Source of the DNA: Leptospira adleri
GTDB lineage: Bacteria; Spirochaetota; Leptospiria; Leptospirales; Leptospiraceae
Reading direction: 5' to 3'
Length of the DNA stretch: 12,500 nucleotides
NCBI RefSeq assembly: GCF_002811985.1
Contig: NZ_NPDU01000083.1
Span: 1-12,500, forward strand
The notes under the pieces were generated by a model, which was not told the origin of the DNA, did not search any database, and saw only the letters and a list, made by a program, of their open reading frames with translations. Both the position numbers and the translations under genes were made by a program. This document shows, in pieces, positions 1 to 5,823 of this stretch; within the stretch, counting starts at the first letter, position 1; each line of letters opens with the position of its first letter.

Positions 1-2
1 TT

Positions 3-653
3 GTTTTCGGCTCGGCCATAGGATCGAGAATTCAGAGAGTGGACGGCGTCGATTACGGATCTTTTATCGTTCCGGGTTTGATCATGTTATCGCTGTTAAC
101 CGAAAGTATATCGAATTCTTCCTTTGGAATTTATTTCCCGAAATTTACCGGAACGATATACGAAATTCTTGCGGCTCCGATTTCTATGCTCGAAATCGTG
201 ATCGGTTTCGTCGGCGCCGCGGCGACAAAATCCGTCATTTTGGGAACGATCATGCTTGCCACCGCTTCCCTCTTCGTTCCCGTCAGAATCGCACATCCTT
301 TTGTGATGATTCTTTTTCTGCTCCTGACTTCCATTTCCTTCAGCCTCTTCGGATTTATCATAGGGATTTGGGCCGATAGCTTTGAAAAACTTCAGATCAT
401 TCCCATGCTGATCATCACTCCTCTCGTATTTCTCGGCGGAAGTTTTTATTCCGCGAGCATGCTCCCTCCTTTTTGGCAGAAAGTCACCCTGTTCAACCCG
501 GTGCTTTATCTCGTGAGCGGTTTTCGCTGGAGCTTTTACGAAATCGCGGACGTAAGCGTCGGGGTGAGTTTGGGAATGGTTTCCGTCTTTTTATCCGTCT
601 GCATGTTTTTGGTTTGGTGGATCTTTAAAACCGGATATAAAATCAAAAAATAA
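3..653 (+). CDS. ABC-2 type transporter permease, C-terminal part (5' end cut by window edge)
   Basis: This is an inner-membrane permease subunit of an ABC exporter of the ABC-2 superfamily, which would pair with a separate ATPase to export a lipid, polysaccharide or drug. The substrate cannot be told. The frame is open to the first complete codon at position 3. A GTG at 39 lies inside the conserved segment reading [17 protein letters not shown], then FIVPGLIML, so it is an internal codon and the true start is upstream of the window. About 216 residues remain, with roughly five hydrophobic segments. The conserved ABC-2 segment with [20 protein letters not shown] followed by [12 protein letters not shown] is present, and the protein ends with a short basic tail (KTGYKIKK). 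The matching ATPase gene should lie just to the left. Family assignment is secure from motifs; specificity is unknown. Confidence 0.9.
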   Translation, partial: VFGSAIGSRIQRVDGVDYGSFIVPGLIMLSLLTESISNSSFGIYFPKFTGTIYEILAAPISMLEIVIGFVGAAATKSVILGTIMLATASLFVPVRIAHPFVMILFLLLTSISFSLFGFIIGIWADSFEKLQIIPMLIITPLVFLGGSFYSASMLPPFWQKVTLFNPVLYLVSGFRWSFYEIADVSVGVSLGMVSVFLSVCMFLVWWIFKTGYKIKK

Positions 654-668
654 GATTTTAATATTCAA

Positions 669-710
669 TTTTTATCATACATTCTTTTTTTTAAGAAAAT
701 ATGATAAAAT
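669..710 (+). terminator. Long AT-rich hairpin after the ABC permease gene
   Basis: TTTTATCATA (670-679) is the exact complement of TATGATAAAA (700-709). Inside it TTCTT (682-686) pairs with AAGAA (693-697) around a loop of six T. The whole forms 10 plus 5 base pairs with one 2x2 mismatch. It starts 16 bases after the permease stop. The T-run is in the loop rather than after the stem, so it is not a textbook Rho-independent terminator, but its position suits a 3' end or transcript-stabilising structure. Confidence 0.5.
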
Positions 711-757
711 CCTTGATCGTTTCTCCGAATCTCGCTTAGCTACCTTCTCGAAAGTGG

Positions 758-792
758 AGAATTTGTCTTCTTCGCTTTCGAAGTCAAATTCT
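758..792 (+). promoter_or_regulatory. Leader hairpin upstream of the SDR gene
   Basis: AGAATTTG (758-765) pairs with CAAATTCT (785-792), and CTTC (767-770) pairs with GAAG (780-783), separated by a single T-T mismatch. The loop is 771-779. The 3' arm ends 17 bases before the ATG at 810 and 8 bases before an alternative GTG at 801, so the structure would sit in the 5' untranslated leader. It may be a regulatory or stabilising structure, or the 3' end of a transcript from the left. No clear Shine-Dalgarno sequence is seen for the SDR gene. Confidence 0.4.
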
Positions 793-809
793 AAACCTAA
801 GTGAACGTT

Positions 810-1670
810 ATGAAACAAAAGCAAACTTCCGTCTCCGGAAAAAAAGTTTTTATCTCCGGCGGATCCACTGGCATCGGGAAAGGCCTTGCGCTCGAGTTCG
901 CAAAATCGGGAGCAAGCGTGGTTATTTCGGCAAGAGGAAAGAAGTCGCTCGAAGAAACCGTTAAGGAACTGAAAAAAGTCGGCGCAAAGAATGCCGTCTT
1001 TGACTTCGTCGTCGCCGACGTCAGCGATATTTCACAAGTAAAAAAAGCCGTTCAAAAAACCCTCCGAATCCTCGGCGGTCTGGATCTTTTGATCTGTAAC
1101 AGCGGTTATGCGAAGGTAGGCAAAGTAAACGATCTGAAAGAATTCGATTTTCGAAATCTGATGGAGATCAATTTTTTCGGTCACGTAAACGTTGTACGCG
1201 AATTCCAAGATCATTTTATAAACCAGGGCTCGGGCGATATCGTTCTTGTTTCCTCTATGCTCGCGACTTTTTCCATCTACGGTTACGGAGCATACTCTGC
1301 CAGTAAATTTGCGATCACCGGCTTCGCACAATCCCTTCGTCAGGAGATGATGCTTCATAATGTTCGCGTGAAAATTTTCCTTCCTCCGACCACGGAAACT
1401 CCAGGACTCGTCAAGGAAAACGAGGACAAACCGGATCTCGTAAAAGAAATCGAAATGGGTTCCGCTCTCAACGCAGTTCATTCCGTCGATAAAGTCGCCA
1501 AGGCGTTCGTTTCCTGGCTGCCCAAGCGGAGTTTTATAGGTTACGCTACGTGGGATTCTTGGCTTCAGTATTTTTTAGTAAGACATTTCCCGGAATGGAC
1601 CCTGCTACTTGCGGACGGCGAACTGAAGTCGGCGCAAAAAAGGTTGGATCGAAAAAAAGCGGAGTCTTAA
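810..1670 (+). CDS. Short-chain dehydrogenase/reductase, similar to 3-ketodihydrosphingosine reductase
   Basis: Predicted NAD(P)H-dependent oxidoreductase of the classical SDR family, 286 residues from the ATG at 810; an in-frame GTG at 801 would add three residues, and neither has a strong ribosome binding site. Visible motifs are the cofactor loop SGGSTGIG (16-23), NSG in place of NAG near residue 97, catalytic Ser149, and the YSASK motif with Tyr162 and Lys166. The segment PPTTETPG (about 192-199), followed by an acidic ENEDKP, resembles the PPDTDTPG plus EEN-KP segment of eukaryotic and bacterial KDSR/Tsc10 enzymes, which reduce 3-ketosphinganine to sphinganine. That points to a long-chain 3-keto lipid substrate, which is inference. 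The C-terminal region has a hydrophobic/aromatic stretch (SWLQYFLVRHFPEW) that could touch the membrane. It stands alone, convergent with the AraC-type gene. SDR membership is certain; the exact substrate is not. Confidence 0.88.
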   Translation: MKQKQTSVSGKKVFISGGSTGIGKGLALEFAKSGASVVISARGKKSLEETVKELKKVGAKNAVFDFVVADVSDISQVKKAVQKTLRILGGLDLLICNSGYAKVGKVNDLKEFDFRNLMEINFFGHVNVVREFQDHFINQGSGDIVLVSSMLATFSIYGYGAYSASKFAITGFAQSLRQEMMLHNVRVKIFLPPTTETPGLVKENEDKPDLVKEIEMGSALNAVHSVDKVAKAFVSWLPKRSFIGYATWDSWLQYFLVRHFPEWTLLLADGELKSAQKRLDRKKAES

Positions 1671-1690
1671 TTTTAAAACGCATTCGTTCA

Positions 1691-1735
1691 TTAGAATATT
1701 CTAATAACTAAATTGACGGGGCCTTAAAAAGGCCC
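1691..1735. terminator. Palindromes between convergent SDR and AraC-type genes, possible bidirectional terminator
   Basis: Two structures are present. TTAGAATATTCTAA (1691-1704) is a perfect 14-bp palindrome just outside the AraC-type stop codon. GGGCCTT (1719-1725) pairs with AAGGCCC (1729-1735) around a 3-base loop and lies inside the last codons of the AraC-type gene. On the minus strand the hairpin is followed by a moderately T-rich tract. The place between two convergent genes suits transcription ending in both directions, but no long T-run follows either stem. Confidence 0.45.
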
Positions 1736-2904
1736 GATCGAAATTCGCTCGGCGTCTTTCCTGTTTCGGATTTAAACGCCTTGTTGAAGGCCGCCTTCGA
1801 TTGGAATCCGGATCGAAAACCGATATGCAGCAGGTTTTCGTCTTTAGTTTTCGGATCCATTAGGAGTTTTTTGGCCTCTTTCACTCTATAGAATCCAATA
1901 AAATTGAAAAAATTCTTTCCGAGTTCTATATTGATCGTCATCGATAGATGATGGGCCGGGATTTTGAGCTCGTAAGATAATTCGGGCAAAGTAATCCGGT
2001 CGTTCAAATACGGTTTTTTCTCTTCCATATAATCCAGAATTCTTCTGATATGTTCCTTTCGCTCTTCGATTGAAAGGGTTTGTTTCGCGTATTTGTCCTC
2101 GGTCTTGGCGTCGTAATTATCGGTTGAGGTTTCGTTTTTGGGAATTCTTCCGATCGCGAATACTTTCGGCTTGCGGACGACGTAGTAAAAGATCAGATAG
2201 ATAAACGTCAGATTGATCAAACCTTCCAAAGGAGTGATCGGAATTTTGCTTACCTTTAAAATTCTTAAAACGAAAATAAGAATATAGGCGACTAACATGA
2301 GTAAGTTGAAACTCAGGAAAATTTTCAGCCAGATCAGTTTGGATCGATCGTCACTCGAATAATTTTTCTCGAATTCCATATCGTATTCCACGATCAACTT
2401 TCCCGAGATAATTAGAAAGTAACACGTATAAAGAATTACGGATAACAAAAAGAAGTTGGTATAAACGGCGACCATTCCTTCTTGAGCGAAAATGCCTTCG
2501 TCGGTTTGGAACTCTGGAAACCCGATAAACGCGGCGGTAAACGATAGGAAAAAGATCAAAGGCGCGATCCAACCTCGAACCCATTCCCTCTTTTTGATCG
2601 CCTCTCCAAAAAGACTGCTCCGAGCGTAAAAATAAAAAAGAGGTCCGAACCAAAAAACAAAAGGGAAAGTTAGAAACGGAAGGTAGATAGACAAAGCGGA
2701 ATGAGCAAGGAAGGAATAACGCGTCAAAAATACCAAAGAGAAAATCGCGAGAATTTCGCCGAGTAATCGTGAAGGAGGACTTTCCTGAGGATTGAGCCGC
2801 AGAAGAAAAGCGAGAAAAACCGAGACGCCGAAACTTAACAAAGCGATCATCTGCGACCAAGAATCCCATTGTATTAGTGCGAAGATATTTTCCGACTCAA
2901 GCAT
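1708..2904 (-). CDS. Membrane-anchored AraC/XylS-type transcriptional regulator
   Basis: 398 residues. The N-terminal two thirds holds about seven hydrophobic segments (near residues 15-36, 48-66, 72-92, 110-128, 146-168, 190-212 and 224-243), so the protein is expected in the inner membrane. A charged linker (about 245-285) follows, then a C-terminal AraC-type double helix-turn-helix (about 285-392), with LPELSYELKIPAHHLSMTI as the first helix pair and IGFRSGFQSKAAFNKAFKSE then TGKTPSEFR as the second. This layout, a multi-span sensor joined to an AraC DNA-binding domain, is known in Leptospira and Bacteroidetes; its signal and targets are unknown. The ATG at 2904 is preceded by GGACGAAAG, a modest ribosome binding site. 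It lies downstream of, and on the same strand as, the repeat-containing exported protein, 132 bases away. Confidence 0.9.
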   Translation of the reverse strand: MLESENIFALIQWDSWSQMIALLSFGVSVFLAFLLRLNPQESPPSRLLGEILAIFSLVFLTRYSFLAHSALSIYLPFLTFPFVFWFGPLFYFYARSSLFGEAIKKREWVRGWIAPLIFFLSFTAAFIGFPEFQTDEGIFAQEGMVAVYTNFFLLSVILYTCYFLIISGKLIVEYDMEFEKNYSSDDRSKLIWLKIFLSFNLLMLVAYILIFVLRILKVSKIPITPLEGLINLTFIYLIFYYVVRKPKVFAIGRIPKNETSTDNYDAKTEDKYAKQTLSIEERKEHIRRILDYMEEKKPYLNDRITLPELSYELKIPAHHLSMTINIELGKNFFNFIGFYRVKEAKKLLMDPKTKDENLLHIGFRSGFQSKAAFNKAFKSETGKTPSEFRSGLFKAPSI

Positions 2905-2919
2905 CTTTCGTCCAAAAGG

Positions 2920-2946
2920 GAAAGCCGTTACGTTCCACCGGCTTTC
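2920..2946 (-). terminator. Hairpin between the exported-protein gene and the AraC-type gene
   Basis: GAAAGCCG (2920-2927) and CGGCTTTC (2939-2946) form a perfect 8-bp stem with an 11-base loop. On the minus strand the stem is followed by CCCTTTTGG and ends 15 bases before the AraC-type start codon. It could end transcripts of the upstream exported-protein gene or act as a leader structure of the regulator gene. The T-run is short, so strong termination is doubtful. Confidence 0.4.
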
Positions 2947-3036
2947 TTTAGGAGTGATTTTGAATCAGTATGCTTTGAAATTCCTTCTGGTCATCTCAAT
3001 TTTTACAATTTAAGAATACAAATTCGGATCGTTTTT

Positions 3037-4725
3037 TCATTCTAAAACGATATAACCGAAATTTATCTCCCGGTTGGAAGTTCCCGGGAACTCGCAGAGT
3101 GCTCCGTTTTCGGACCAATATCTCATAACGAAAGAATGGTAACCAGCCGGAAGAGTTTCCACGGACAAAATCGAAATAGGATCGTGTTGCGCATTCGTTC
3201 CGGAAGCGCTCATTCTCGCGGATAAAAATAAATCCCCGTTTCGCTCGACCCCAATCTTACACGTGTTAGACGAACTTTTGAAGTTCCCGGCTTGAAGAAA
3301 GAATAATATCCGAGCGCTCTGAGAAATCGTCAGCTCAAGGGAAGATATTCCGCTTACATCCAGAAAACCATTCCCGGAACTCGCGTCCCATCCCGTAGCT
3401 CTCCAAAAAATTTGACTCTTCAAACTCGGTTTAAACTGAATTGCATTTAAAACCGACGGCGCCGTTGGAATCGCGGACACGTTCGAGATAACGTTAGACG
3501 CGCTCTGTGTATTCCATCTCCCCTGAAAATTATGATTCCCGGCAGAATACTGCGTTAAACCGAACAGGCTGGAAGGCGTACGGGCGTTGTTCTCCGTAAA
3601 GTTAAACGTTCCCGTCGACTCGACCGTCGAGGAATCGGAAAGGATATTCGGATAGTAGAAAGCGCCCGCAACGCTGAGAGGAGAATTCAAGTGCATCGCG
3701 TAAAAAACCGGAGAAGCCTCGTTTAAATTTAGATCCAGATTCAATCCGGATATTAAGGTCGGCGAAGTCGAATTTGTGGAACTCGTCGACGAAGAAGCGA
3801 ACGAAGAACTCGAATACGTGGAGAGCGTCTCCAAGATGACGACGCTAAAGGTGGATTTAAAGGAACCCGCCAACACCGGAGAAGAGGAATCGCTGCAGAT
3901 CTTTGGACTGAACGTATGAACGCCCGCAGGAAGACCTATGATACGCGAGTTCGTACTTGAAAATTCCGCGGAAGAGATTTGTTTCAATCGATCCTGAGCC
4001 AGAATCATCGTTCCATTCCAGTCGATCCCTTGTCTGATCAATGCGAACGGATCGGAGTTCGTTTTAAAAAAGCCGTTATAAACGAGCAAAGCCCTTGAAG
4101 GAATTCTAAGATTGAGAACGATCGGACTCCAAGGTGAAACGTCCAACATCGATCCGCAAGCATTGGAAGCATAAGTCTGATCTCCTCCGGAATAACTGCT
4201 CGTAACGATCAAAGGAGAACAACTCACCTCTAAAATCAAGTCGTCTTTGAAAAGCCCCTCGGGTTCTCCGATCGAACAAGTCTGATGATCGGGTTGCGCG
4301 ATGATCTCGAACGAATATTCCTCTTCCGGACTCATATTTTCAAAAATCAAATTTCCTCCCGAATCGATTTCTCGAATCAGGTTCTTTTTGTTTTCACGGA
4401 TCGTCAAACCTCCCCCTTTAACGCTCGTTAGGTTAAAAGAGATCTTAGGTCCGATATCCGCTGTCGCCTGCGCAGCAACCGGGCGACACGCGGCGGATTT
4501 GTATCCCAAAATTCGTCCAGTCTCCTCTCCGAAGATCGTTTGTAGCAACGTATCCTGTTGATACTGCGCACTACTCGGATCGCAAACATTGTCGATCTCT
4601 GCGGGTTTGCAAAAAGCGGCTCCCGCAAAAACGTAGATCGCCAAAAAAATAGGGGTCCGGAATCGGATCCCCGTCGAAGAGTTGGGGTCATTTGAACCGA
4701 CTTTCGCATTTGCTATTTTCAACAT
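3037..4725 (-). CDS. Exported protein, possible lipoprotein, with three internal repeats
   Basis: 562 residues, function not recognised. Residues 1-24 are polar with basic residues, then a hydrophobic stretch (25-38) ends in AGAAFC, so Cys39 could be a lipidated cysteine; Phe at -1 is unusual, which makes lipoprotein status likely but not certain. Cys48 in VCDPSS follows, a pattern seen at the mature N-terminus of leptospiral lipoproteins. Residues about 96-170 resemble the beta domain common in leptospiral surface proteins (GGGLTI, GGNLIFENM, YSFEI, QPDHQTC, ending VSC). Three aligned repeats follow (about 202-272, 330-400, 462-532), each starting with an alternating hydrophobic strand and ending in AG-x-H-x-F. 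A Ser/Thr-rich stretch (about 302-323) separates repeats 1 and 2. An AGGAG lies 15 bases before the ATG, farther than usual, but no nearer in-frame start exists. Likely displayed on the outer surface or in the periplasm, by inference. Confidence 0.75.
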   Translation of the reverse strand: MLKIANAKVGSNDPNSSTGIRFRTPIFLAIYVFAGAAFCKPAEIDNVCDPSSAQYQQDTLLQTIFGEETGRILGYKSAACRPVAAQATADIGPKISFNLTSVKGGGLTIRENKKNLIREIDSGGNLIFENMSPEEEYSFEIIAQPDHQTCSIGEPEGLFKDDLILEVSCSPLIVTSSYSGGDQTYASNACGSMLDVSPWSPIVLNLRIPSRALLVYNGFFKTNSDPFALIRQGIDWNGTMILAQDRLKQISSAEFSSTNSRIIGLPAGVHTFSPKICSDSSSPVLAGSFKSTFSVVILETLSTYSSSSFASSSTSSTNSTSPTLISGLNLDLNLNEASPVFYAMHLNSPLSVAGAFYYPNILSDSSTVESTGTFNFTENNARTPSSLFGLTQYSAGNHNFQGRWNTQSASNVISNVSAIPTAPSVLNAIQFKPSLKSQIFWRATGWDASSGNGFLDVSGISSLELTISQSARILFFLQAGNFKSSSNTCKIGVERNGDLFLSARMSASGTNAQHDPISILSVETLPAGYHSFVMRYWSENGALCEFPGTSNREINFGYIVLE

Positions 4726-4823
4726 CGTTTGCGCGAGTAGCTCCTGATACGAAAGAGTCTAACGGCGAAAGGACGATTCGTCGTCTCAGCTTGGAAGGAA
4801 AGACCATTTTTTAAGAATATTTT

Positions 4824-5237
4824 TCATTTTGATACGTTTGCCTTTTCGAAAGCGGCCGAATCCTCGTAAAAATGATAACCGAAAATCCGGTTGTCGCGGA
4901 TGACACATTTCAAGGCCCAATCACTGTTGAACAGATTGCCGGTTGTCTTCAACTTGTGCACAAAGCTCCCGTTTGCAAAAGCGACATTGCCTTCTCCGAT
5001 CACGGAATCTACGGAAAAGGATTTCGTATCGAAGTGAGTTCCTAAATTGGAAAGAAATTTCTTGAGTCCTTCCTTACCTTTATAAGATCCGTAAAGTCCG
5101 GAACGATCGGAATCGTTCCTTACCGCGACGATAGAAACGTCGTCGTGAAAAAGATTTAGAATTCCTTCGAAATCGCCGTTTCCGAAAGCCGAAAAAAAAT
5201 CCTTCACGACATCCGCGCTCGGTTTTGGTTTTTCCAT
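4824..5237 (-). CDS. SnoaL-like / NTF2-fold protein
   Basis: 137 residues with the pattern of a SnoaL-like NTF2-fold domain across the whole protein: an N-terminal helix (VVKDFFSAFGNGDFEGILNLF), then HDDVSI, GSYKGKEGLKKFLSNLG, and the strands VAFANGSFVHKL, WALKCVIRDNRI and YHFYED. Members include cyclases, isomerases, epoxide hydrolases and small-molecule binding proteins, so the reaction cannot be named. There is no signal peptide, so it is cytoplasmic. The ATG at 5237 has a GGAG about 11 bases upstream. It is divergent from a MerR-type gene, and the two paired palindromes in the intergenic region suggest it is the target of that regulator. The exported-protein gene follows on the same strand after 98 bases and may be co-transcribed. 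Confidence 0.85.
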   Translation of the reverse strand: MEKPKPSADVVKDFFSAFGNGDFEGILNLFHDDVSIVAVRNDSDRSGLYGSYKGKEGLKKFLSNLGTHFDTKSFSVDSVIGEGNVAFANGSFVHKLKTTGNLFNSDWALKCVIRDNRIFGYHFYEDSAAFEKANVSK

Positions 5238-5254
5238 TGTATTTAATTCTCCTT

Positions 5255-5275
5255 AATTGTAGATTATCTACAATT
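5255..5275. promoter_or_regulatory. Operator candidate 1, perfect palindrome next to the SnoaL-like gene
   Basis: The 19-base core ATTGTAGATTATCTACAAT (5256-5274) is a 9-1-9 palindrome and extends by one matched pair on each side to 21 bp. It lies 18 bases upstream of the SnoaL-like start codon, right beside its GGAG. A TATAGAAT sequence on the minus strand directly upstream (plus-strand 5275-5282) could be a -10 element, so a bound protein would cover the transcription start. A second copy lies 44 bp away centre to centre. Confidence 0.75.
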
Positions 5276-5295
5276 CTATAGACTCCCTTTCGTTC

Positions 5296-5322
5296 AAAAA
5301 TTGTAGATAATCTACAATTTTT
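5296..5322. promoter_or_regulatory. Operator candidate 2, 27-bp perfect palindrome
   Basis: The same core as in operator 1 (ATTGTAGAT-A-ATCTACAAT) is flanked by A and T runs that extend the symmetry to 13-1-13. The only difference in the 19-bp core is the unpaired central base. The copy lies between the divergent MerR-type and SnoaL-like genes, where a -35 region of the latter would be, and about 100 bases upstream of the MerR-type start. Binding by the adjacent MerR-type protein is inferred from position; other dimeric regulators are possible. Confidence 0.75.
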
Positions 5323-5335
5323 TCCCGTAATCGCC

Positions 5336-5360
5336 GTATTTTTTCTTCTTTAAAAAATAC
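5336..5360 (+). promoter_or_regulatory. AT-rich hairpin in the leader of the MerR-type gene
   Basis: GTATTTTTT (5336-5344) and AAAAAATAC (5352-5360) form a perfect 9-bp stem with a 7-base loop (CTTCTTT). It lies between operator 2 and the MerR-type start. It could belong to a transcribed leader, or be a promoter-region cruciform of no regulatory meaning. AT content makes the stem weak. Confidence 0.3.
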
Positions 5361-5374
5361 AAAAAGAAGATCCA

Positions 5375-5410
5375 ATGACTAAAAAGAATCCCTCGATTCC
5401 GTATCTGTAG
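5375..5410 (+). CDS. Possible 11-residue leader peptide before the MerR-type gene
   Basis: ATG at 5375 opens an 11-codon frame (MTKKNPSIPYL) ending in TAG at 5408-5410. AAGAAGA four bases upstream is a plausible ribosome binding site. The last base of its stop codon is the first base of a GTG that is in frame with the MerR-type gene, an arrangement seen in translational coupling. The frame is so short that chance is a serious alternative. Confidence 0.25.
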   Translation: MTKKNPSIPYL

Positions 5411-5418
5411 TGGAAACG

Positions 5419-5775
5419 ATGAAAAAAAGACCGAACTCGGCGAAAAATCAAGAGCCAGATCCCAAAGAACTGGAACTCGATTTGGAAATTTTAGGGAAAC
5501 TCGTGGTTGGAATCGGCGAGGTTTCGGAAATAACGCAGATTCCGATTCGAAAAATCCGTTATTGGGAAGAAAAGGGAATCATCCGCTCCCTTACGGAAGA
5601 AGAAGGTAAGAATAGAAGATACGATTATTTGAATATTAAAAAAATATTATTGATTAAGGAACTTTTAGACGAAGGTTTTACTCTCGAAGCCGCGGCTAAA
5701 AAAGTGGACAACCGTATCGCTACGGTAAATTCGGTATTCGAACGGCTGACTCAACCGAAAAGAAACAAACCTTAG
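5419..5775 (+). CDS. Small MerR-type transcriptional regulator
   Basis: 118 residues from the ATG at 5419; an in-frame GTG at 5410 would add three. The first 27 residues are charged and probably disordered. Residues about 30-97 hold the MerR winged helix-turn-helix: GIGEVSEITQIPIRKIRYWEEKG, then the wing with NRRYDY, then IKKILLIKELLDEGFTLEAAAKKV. There is no C-terminal effector-binding or metal-binding domain and no conserved cysteine pair, so it resembles the short GlnR/TnrA-like branch rather than MerR/CueR metal sensors. Members of that branch bind palindromic sites as dimers. The gene is divergent from the SnoaL-like gene with two near-identical palindromes between, so autoregulation plus control of the neighbour is the simplest reading. 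What it senses is unknown. Confidence 0.88.
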   Translation: MKKRPNSAKNQEPDPKELELDLEILGKLVVGIGEVSEITQIPIRKIRYWEEKGIIRSLTEEEGKNRRYDYLNIKKILLIKELLDEGFTLEAAAKKVDNRIATVNSVFERLTQPKRNKP

Positions 5776-5779
5776 AAAC

Positions 5780-5807
5780 GTCCGCCTCCAATTTGTCGGA
5801 GACGGAC
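5780..5807. terminator. Hairpin between convergent MerR-type and monooxygenase genes
   Basis: GTCCG-C-CTCC (5780-5789) pairs with GGAG-A-CGGAC (5798-5807), ten positions with one C-A mismatch, around an 8-base loop. It fills the 48-base gap between the two stop codons. No long T-run follows on either strand. It is a likely bidirectional 3'-end structure. Confidence 0.6.
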
Positions 5808-5823
5808 CGCCTGAAACATACGT

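Noticed and set aside
1032..1481. 149-codon minus-strand frame
   Set aside because: Antisense to the SDR catalytic region; no domain or ribosome binding site.
1691..1704. Fur/PerR box
   Set aside because: The symmetry is 7-0-7, not 7-1-7, and it lies between two gene ends rather than before a start.
2351..2869. 172-codon open frame on the minus strand
   Set aside because: It overlaps the AraC-type gene in another frame, is rich in Arg/Ser/Phe, and has no recognisable domain.
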